Below, one piece after another: positions 57,784 through 64,000 of a stretch of DNA of 64,000 nt (its first letter is position 1; every line of letters starts with the position of its first letter). Under the pieces are notes generated by a model that made no database searches, was not told where the DNA came from, and worked only from the letters and a program-made list of their open reading frames with translations. Location of the stretch: NCBI GenBank assembly GCA_015178975.1, contig WHVD01000013.1:1208790-1272789 (forward strand). Reading direction: 5' to 3'. The DNA comes from Hysterangium stoloniferum (Eukaryota; Basidiomycota; Agaricomycetes; Hysterangiales; Hysterangiaceae). The position numbers and the translations under genes are program-made.

Positions 57784-58510
57784 GGTCAAGTGGGAGGTCC
57801 GTGGCAAGGTAGGGGGCCTCTAGGGTGGGTCGTGAGTCTGTGTGGTTTCAAGCGTGCCAGGTTGGGTCGAAATGGGGTTCTGAGGTCTGTTAGGCTGTTT
57901 TGCAAAGGCAGCAGTTTGGAAAATGAACTTAGAAACCGCCCTGAGCCCCGACTTCGTGCCCAAGAGGAAGGCTAGGTTGAGTCCACACGAGACCTTGCAC
58001 AGAAGGGAGCGGTGTCCTTCAAAGAGGGAGCAGCTGGTGAGGATGTGTTCGCGCATCTGGAGAGGTGCAGAGCCACATGGGCAGGCAGTGGAGAGGTTGG
58101 GAAGAAAGTGAGAGTAGTACTCCCCAAGGAAGCCATGCCCGGTGATTGCTTGTATGAGGCGGGTGTGTTGCACTCGGGAGCCAGGGAAGTCCTTGTGGAT
58201 GGGAGAGAGTTTGAGCGATGGCGGGCTAGTGAGGACCTGAGCTGAGGCATTCGAGTGCGGTTTGGCAGCCCAATCCCTGCCCCATTCTCTAACTGAGTGG
58301 ACTTTGGCCCTTTCCCGGGCCCAAGTGATAGTCGAGTGCGGTACTGGCCTGGCAGAGGTGGCCTGCTTTGCCAGTGTGTCGGCACATTCATTGCCTTGAA
58401 AGCCTGAGTGGCCGGGGACCCATGATATTTCCAAGGAGGTGCACTGGGAGGAGGTAAGCAGGGAATCAACATGTTTGCGGAATAGGGCTGAACACAGTTG
58501 TGCTGGGTGT
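57784..58510 (-). pseudogene. LINE C-terminal RNase H fragment
   Basis: The reverse-strand frame 58434-57820 (204 codons) begins MEISWVPGHSGFQGNECADTLAK, the RNase H C-terminal motif of Tad/I-type LINEs. It is followed by a Cys/His segment CPCGSAPLQMREHILTSC. The 5' side is cut at 58510 next to the target repeat gagcacatcacatga, a typical 5' truncation. The chromovirus interrupts the 3' UTR. RT and endonuclease are absent, so it was dead on arrival. Confidence 0.85.
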
Positions 58511-58525
58511 TCATGTGATGTGCTC

Positions 58526-58840
58526 CAACATGGGTGAGTATCTTTATCTATTGTATGTTATATATGTTTAAATTTACTGACTCGTGGTAACAGCCACTAT
58601 GCTCCATCAACGCTATTGTTGTGAGAGATGACAAGATAAGAAATCATGTGCCGCAATGGTTCCTGGTACTGTTCATTGGGCATCCATATGACCAATGATA
58701 CCAAAATGATCTACATGTTGTTATGGTCTAGGAGTGCTGTATTGGGTAGAGAGGTTCCATGTGGAAAGTGAAGCCGAGGGTGATTATACATAGGTATAAT
58801 GGGACCACAGAATGCAGACACGAGGAAGACCATGATTACA
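58526..58840. other. Unassigned flank of the LINE
   Basis: AT-rich, with no coding or repeat feature recognised. Confidence 0.4.
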
Positions 58841-59170
58841 GACATTTTGACCATCAGCGCAGGTCCATGAATTTCGAAATGATGTAAGTTCTTTTCCTAC
58901 AATTAATTATGTTTATTGACAAGAATACAGCATACCCCACGGGTATTCCATGGATGATTCCCACACTGGCATGCCAGAGGTTGTGGTCCCTACGTTCTGT
59001 ACTTCAGGGCGTCTCAAAGAGCCCTTTGAAGGAAATATTTTCACAAACGGGGAGAGCTTAATATGATAAGCATTCCTATGTTTGCATAAATAAATATATA
59101 CTGGCTAACAAGTTTATTATCAAACTCATGTCTCTACCCCAGCTCCCCCCACAACTATAACTCTGAACAT
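58841..59170 (+). pseudogene. Fragment of the zinc-finger repeat gene (exons 4-5 and intron 5)
   Basis: Matches 28440-28790: gattacagacatttt (exon 4 end), donor gtaagttc, intron to acag, the exon-5 sequence with gaggttgtggtcc, a degraded donor (gataagc for gtaagc), the intron-5 branch ggctaacaag, ccccagctcccccc, then agatccatggc. It breaks off after about 20 bases of exon 6. It is more diverged than the other copies, with many G-to-A and C-to-T changes. Confidence 0.85.
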
Positions 59171-59917
59171 GCCAGATCCATGGCATTCAGGCATTTTCTG
59201 GCCCTTGGGCATTCCAACTTCTAACTAGTCATCCAGCATATTCCCAGAATCCCTGGACTTCCCAGTTCTCACCCAGTGTATTCATGGAACCCAGACTTTC
59301 TGGTTTTCATACAGCATGCTGTATTCCTGGAGTCCCTGGACCTCCCAGTTCTATAACATTCAGCCTATTTGAAGGTAGGATAGTTCTACCTGCCCTTGGA
59401 ACTTCCATGGCTTTTCTCATGGTCCAGTTTCTTTCCTGCCTTATTGGCTTGGTACTTACCTTCCTTGTGGACACTGCCACTTTTGACTTCTTTAACTCCT
59501 CCCTATCCTCTTATCTTTGTGCAATGTTTTGTCCCCTTACAGGTACATAACTCCTAGCACATTTTCCAGTCTTTTTTAGCACTTCCTTTTGCCTTTGGGC
59601 AATATTTTGGCATCTCATGAGCAACTCCTGGTCTATTTGGACATTGCCTTATTTGTCAGCATCCTGCTAGACAAGCTCTATTCATGAATTGCCTTGACCA
59701 CTCTGTATTTTGGCATCTTTGGAATTTTTGGCATCCTGTCCTCTTTGTCTTTTTGTCTTCTAGTGTCTTTTTTGGTATGTTCAGACCTCTCAGAACTTCT
59801 GGACTCTGTTCCAAACCCTTTTTGATTTTCAGACCTTGTTGGTTTTCTGGATATTTTTGGACATTTGGACCTTTTCAAAAGTCTGAACTTGTATTCAAGT
59901 ATCCAAATATGCCCATG
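59171..59917. other. T/C-rich sequence with imperfect short repeats
   Basis: No gene. Phrases such as cccagttct, gcatgctgtattcctgg and ccctggactt recur at spacings near 60-80 bp (59235-59365), suggesting a degraded tandem repeat. Frames at 59284 and 59684 are composition artefacts. Confidence 0.45.
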
Positions 59918-60614
59918 TGTTATGACTGTGTTGTGATCCCTCACAAGCCGACGGCCCTGATGTTATAACGTCATAGTATTTGTCTGTCTTCAATCAGCTC
60001 GACATCTCGGACACCGTTGGCATCCCAACGCTGATGTATACCCTCCCGGCTATTCAAACCTGACTATGCCTTTTCTGTCTGGTTATGCTTTGATACGTCC
60101 CTTTCCATTATGATGATCCATTTTATACTATGTCTCACATGTGTCTATATATATATATGTAACCCTTGAACTATTTCCTTTTACTGTAGTCCCGCTCTCG
60201 GTTATCATCGGCCTCCGAACTAATCATAAACTTCCCATTCCTAGTCAAGCTTATTGTTAATGCCGTCTTCCACCTTTCTCCCCATTAGTATTTTCTAGAT
60301 GCCTGTTACTTGTATATGAACCCGTTGTAGTTGTAGTTACTAGGCAATCAGAATATCGACTCAGAACATCCCTCTAGCTCTGTTATAAGTATCTCGCCAT
60401 CCACATCCTTGGTCTTTGACCTCGGTCTCTGACCTTGGCCTCTGACCTCAGTCTCTGACCTTGGCCTCTGACCTCAGTCTCCGATCTTCACCCGCCCGAA
60501 ATCTAAGGACATTCAACGTGAACTTGTGAGGGCGCAGCACATAAGCTGAAGCCAAGTCCTTCCGTTCGGCCCCCATCGGTTACCCGACATTTAGCCCATC
60601 AGCAGTTCATAACA
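59918..60614 (+). mobile_element. Solo LTR of the chromovirus family (697 bp)
   Basis: TGTTATGACTG...TTCATAACA with perfect 5-bp duplication ccatg (59913-59917 and 60615-60619). It is closely related to the LTRs at 49452 and 57158, including a variant minisatellite (gaccttggcctctgacctcagtctct) at 60410-60485. Confidence 0.93.
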
Positions 60615-60935
60615 CCATGGCCTCATTGTAACCTTATTCTGATCTTCCAAATCCTTTTTAAACCTTTCTAGCACCTTGTCAGAACTTAATTCCTTGCCTC
60701 TGATACTCTAACTTCATTTTAACCTTTGTCTTTCTCCTGATATCTTAACTTTCATCTTTGGAACTCCTATATGTTTTCTCTGTATCACTACTTCTATTTG
60801 TCTGTAAGTCCCAAGCTTAACAGTTGATATCATATTTGAACCCTGATGGATATTATGGCTTTCTCGGGGAATTGGCTCTAACGAGAGGACATTGTGAAGA
60901 TCCATTCCCAGAAGCTTCTCAGGGTTGTAGATATA
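60615..60935. other. Unassigned sequence before the Tc1 element
   Basis: T-rich and non-coding. A 90-codon reverse frame here has no recognised motif. Confidence 0.35.
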
Positions 60936-61279
60936 CAGTGACCCAAAAATGTTCAGAATTTGATGAAATTGGAAAGAGATATTCATAGCTCCAGAAATAA
61001 AATAGACAAAAATCAGAAGAAATCAGAAGTAAGATGTATATATCTGACCTATACATATGATGACATATGAAAGCATGACATTATAGCTTTCCTTATCAGA
61101 AGAGAAAAAAAATGAACAATGGACATGGTGCATCTGGACACTTTTTGCTCTTGTAATTAACTACCAGTTCTTACCAGTTTCAGTATTTAGTGTATCCCCC
61201 CTTGGCCTTTAGCACTGCAACAACCATTCTAGGCATGCTCTTGATCAATTCATTTCTTCCTTGGAATATCCACCCTCTC

Positions 61280-62619
61280 TGTTATGACCCATTCCCAGAT
61301 ACTTCAATATCTGATCCCCAACTTCCAACTATGGAACATCATAGTTCCCGTATCTTCTGTAATCTTTCCTTTGTTCCACATTTGGTAATTTGTCCGTTGA
61401 CAAGTATTCACTCGTTTGTTTATTATATTCCCATTTCGGAATATTTCCGTTTCCATCTTATTGTGGTCTTAGTTCATAGTACAATAATGAGAAGACTTAT
61501 ATTAGTTTCCATGAATTTGTACTTTACTTTAGATCTGATATTGACTTAGTTTCTTATTCCCTCTTCCATCTTTCTGTATGCTCGATATTTGGAACTCTTC
61601 GGAACTCTGAATATCCATAACTGTTAGGGTATGTACACAGCGGGTCTCCGGAGAAACCCACAGGATATCCGGTAGGACTTGGCTTCAGCTTATAGGCTGC
61701 ACCCTCATGAGATTGTGTCGTCCAATTTCAGACAGGCAGATGGGAATCCTGGGGAGTCCAGGCAGGGTTTGTGGGTCGAGGGGTTGTAGGTCGGAGGTCG
61801 TTGGTCGAGAGGTTGGGGAGTCAAGATAAATAAGTCGGAGGTTGAGAGATAGATGTGTCGGAGCCCATGGGCTCTGACTAGCGAGAGTGGTGTAATTCAA
61901 GGAGGAGTTTAGAGCGGAAAATGTAGTAGATTACTGGGGGGAATCTAAGCCAATTTTCTGACTGGATTGTATGTACAACATCTGCCAGACTATATAAACT
62001 GTGGAGTGAATGACATACCAAATCCAGTAATAATAAAATGGAACTGGCAAAACATGAAACAAGAATAGTAAACACCAAATTTGGTGTTAGGAATGGGACG
62101 GAATGGAGCGGAGTCCGAATTGTGACAAATCATAAACCATAACAGGAAATGGAGCGGGAGCAGAGTCTGAATCGTGACAGGTCATTTGACTAAAATGGGA
62201 ACGGGCTCAGTTAGAGTGATGATGGGTTTCTGAGCAGGGTCCGGTGACTGATGCGTGGGACGAGGTCGGACATAGACAGAGATGGAGTCTGGTGGATATT
62301 CCGGTGACTGATACATGATGTAACAGGGTCGAATGTGGACAAGTCTGACATACGGAGTCTGGCGGGAATTCCAGTAAACTGACAATTGGTGCATATAGGG
62401 TGCAGGTGTGTATAAGTTAGTGCCCGGAGTCTGGCAGGCATTCTGGTCATAACAATAACTTCCAGCATAAGTCCCATCTTTGAAATTAAGGACTTCCGAG
62501 TGTTTGCGTAGAGGCACAGCATATAAGCTGAAGCCAATGTCCTGACCCTATTTGATAGTTTCTGAGTTCCTGGTGACTTTCCAATAGTTCCAGAATAAGT
62601 TCCAACATGGCACTTAACA
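61280..62619 (+). mobile_element. Outer solo LTR (~502 bp net) inside the Tc1 transposase
   Basis: TGTTATGACCC...ACTTAACA flanked by ctctc (61275-61279) and ctcta (62620-62624), a 5-bp duplication with one mismatch. Removing it rejoins transposase KLW...RV with the C-terminal part. Near its end it has gaggcacagcatataagctgaagcc, a motif also near the end of the chromovirus LTRs, so it is probably a gypsy-family LTR. Confidence 0.72.
61622..62454 (+). mobile_element. Inner solo LTR (833 bp) nested in the outer LTR
   Basis: TGTTAGGGTA...GGTCATAACA with perfect 5-bp duplication ataac (61617-61621 and 62455-62459). It belongs to the same family as the 823-bp solo LTRs in both arms (7667-8489, 37331-38153). 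Confidence 0.92.
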
Positions 62620-64000
62620 CTCTACCAGAGTTTCAACATACTCTTAGGTGTCTCAGGGTACATATCTTCCAAGCCTTCTCTTCAACTCCCACTATACAGT
62701 AAGTGTTATACTCAATTCAGGTATGGAGACTGTGCAGGCCAGTCTAAAACCTCCACCCAATAGTCCTTGAACCAATACTTGGCCAACTTACAAGTATGTT
62801 TAGGGTCATTGTCCTGCTGGAAGACAAACCTTTCCCTGTCCATCCTATAATACTCCACTGTTTTGAAGATATAGTCCTCCAATATGTCCCTGTACATCTC
62901 CCCATCTATCTTCCCATCTACCTTGCATACAGTATGTACCCCACACCATGTGCTGTCATGCATCCCCAAATCATCAGATTCCCCCCTCCAAATTTGATGG
63001 TTCCATTGATATGCTGCTGAGTGAGTGCAGAACCTGGTCTTTTCCACACCCACAACCTCCCATCAGAGCTCAAATGATTGATTCTAGTCTCATCTGAGAA
63101 GATAATCCTAAACCAGTCTTCCTCAGTCCAATGCTAGTACTTGACAGCAAACTCATATTGCACCTTGATATGTTGAGAGGCAAGAAGGAGTCTTTTGGCT
63201 TTCACCACAGCCTTCAAATTCTCTTTCTTCAATACATTGTGACTTGTCTGTGTGCAGACATTGGGGAAGAGGTGGGACTTGGCCTGGGAGGTATTATCAA
63301 CCTGTCAAGAGGTGATAGAATAAGCCAGGTGGTGATGATCTCTGAAGGAGAGCTTGGGATGACAACCTCTGGAATGTGTGAAGGAGACCAGGGAGTTGGG
63401 AGTGAATTTCTGATACTGTAGAGTGCCCAATATGGAGTTTAGAAGCAATTGTTCTGTAGGAGTGACTGTCAGGGGACAATCTCAAGTTTTCTAAATTCAT
63501 CCCTGACCTTCCTTAATATAGTCTCATAAGTCAAGGATAAGAGTACTTTGTTTTTATCACATTTTCAAACTCAGCTGCACCTTTAGTTAGTCACTCACTA
63601 GCCGAGGATTCCTTAGACTTTTCTCTTCAGATTCCCTCTGCTAGGTAAGTAATAATGTACATTGTATGTATATAATAGATAGGTATAAAACTTACTTCGG
63701 ATTCCCTCTGCTAGTGCCCCAACTCAGTCATAGTGCGAGTCAGTGTGGTCTAGAGAATTGCCCTTACAGTGACCCTTCTAGAGAAGGGAAATGACACAGT
63801 GTCTTGTTTCAGCAGAGTGCTTCTTCATAATATGGTGGGAGGGTGAAATGAGTGAAGGTTCACATAAATGTGTTATTTAAACATGTGGTCACATGACCTT
63901 TGTGGACCTAACCAGAAATTCCCATAGTCATATGAACCTTAGTTGAGTTTCATGTATCAGTTGACAGAGCAAAAAAAGTGTCCAGATGCACTATCTCTAT

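Larger units (their letters stand above)
61185..63500 (-). pseudogene. Tc1-family transposase, broken
   Basis: Reverse strand. Helix-turn-helix part: RTIASKLHIGHSTVSEI (63500-63297). Catalytic parts: IFSDETRI (first Asp) near 63090, QQDNDPKH (second Asp) and VLDWPAQSPYLN in 63053-62712, then YPETPKSMLKLW. After the nested LTRs it ends with LIKSMPRM...AVLKAKGGYTKY near 61190-61250. Frame shifts separate the parts, and a TGA follows SPYLN where Pro-Ile-Glu is usual, so the third acidic residue is lost or shifted. A DDE cut-and-paste enzyme, inactive here. Confidence 0.82.
60936..64000 (-). mobile_element. Tc1/mariner element with nested LTRs, runs off window
   Basis: The left end is cagtgacccaaaaatg after TA (60934-60935). 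The inner part of the left repeat, gcatctggacactttttgctct (about 61131), reappears inverted at 63963-63987, so the inverted repeats are about 200 bp or longer. The right end lies outside. Between them is a broken Tc1 transposase and two nested solo LTRs. Confidence 0.8.

Noticed and set aside
59684-59968. Forward 94-codon frame rich in Phe/Leu
   Set aside because: Made of T-rich degraded repeat sequence and crosses into a solo LTR.

Overview
The window looks like repeat-rich chromatin of a filamentous fungus, most likely a basidiomycete (Agaricomycete-like). The basis is short GT-AG introns of 40-76 nt with CTAAC/TACTAAT-type branch points, chromodomain Ty3, fungal Ty1/copia, a tyrosine-recombinase (DIRS-order) retroelement, a LINE tail with RNase H and a Tc1 element. 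No rRNA, tRNA, CRISPR or bacterial operon was seen. The species cannot be named from sequence alone.

The dominant structure is a giant imperfect inverted duplication. Positions 1-10500 are repeated in reverse at 35320-49615, around a 24.8-kb spacer. Both arms carry, in mirror order: the end of a Ty3 LTR, two LINE-type insertions, a copy of a six-exon C2H2 zinc-finger gene that belongs to a repeated family, a gag-only LTR element with a nested solo LTR, and unassigned repeat DNA. The arms then diverged. The right arm alone carries a 4.48-kb tyrosine-recombinase retroelement, with the empty site preserved in the left arm. The left arm alone has a 1.03-kb DNA transposon, a 463-bp tandem exon duplication and an ~0.8-kb deletion.

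The spacer (10501-35319) holds several solo LTRs, a foldback MITE, and one apparently single-copy nine-exon zinc-finger gene (12947-20454). That gene is broken by nonsense codons, a frameshift and a 5.09-kb copia element inside its last exon. The spacer also holds a 5' half copia element with its own nested solo LTR, a truncated zinc-finger copy, and the only intact zinc-finger family copy (27661-29531, 517 codons, all intron phases consistent). Right of the duplication lie an 8.33-kb chromovirus (49452-57783) with an antisense spliced gene between pol and the 3' LTR, a LINE RNase H fragment, more solo LTRs, and a Tc1 element holding an LTR-within-LTR nest (60936 to the window end).

Almost every element carries nonsense codons. 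Many fit C-to-T (or G-to-A) change, notably CGA to TGA, and the three differences between the young copia LTRs are all CpG/TpG/CpA transitions. This is what methylated-CpG decay or a RIP-like process would leave. The best candidates for something undescribed are the intact six-exon zinc-finger gene family carried by the repeats and the inverted duplication that moved it.
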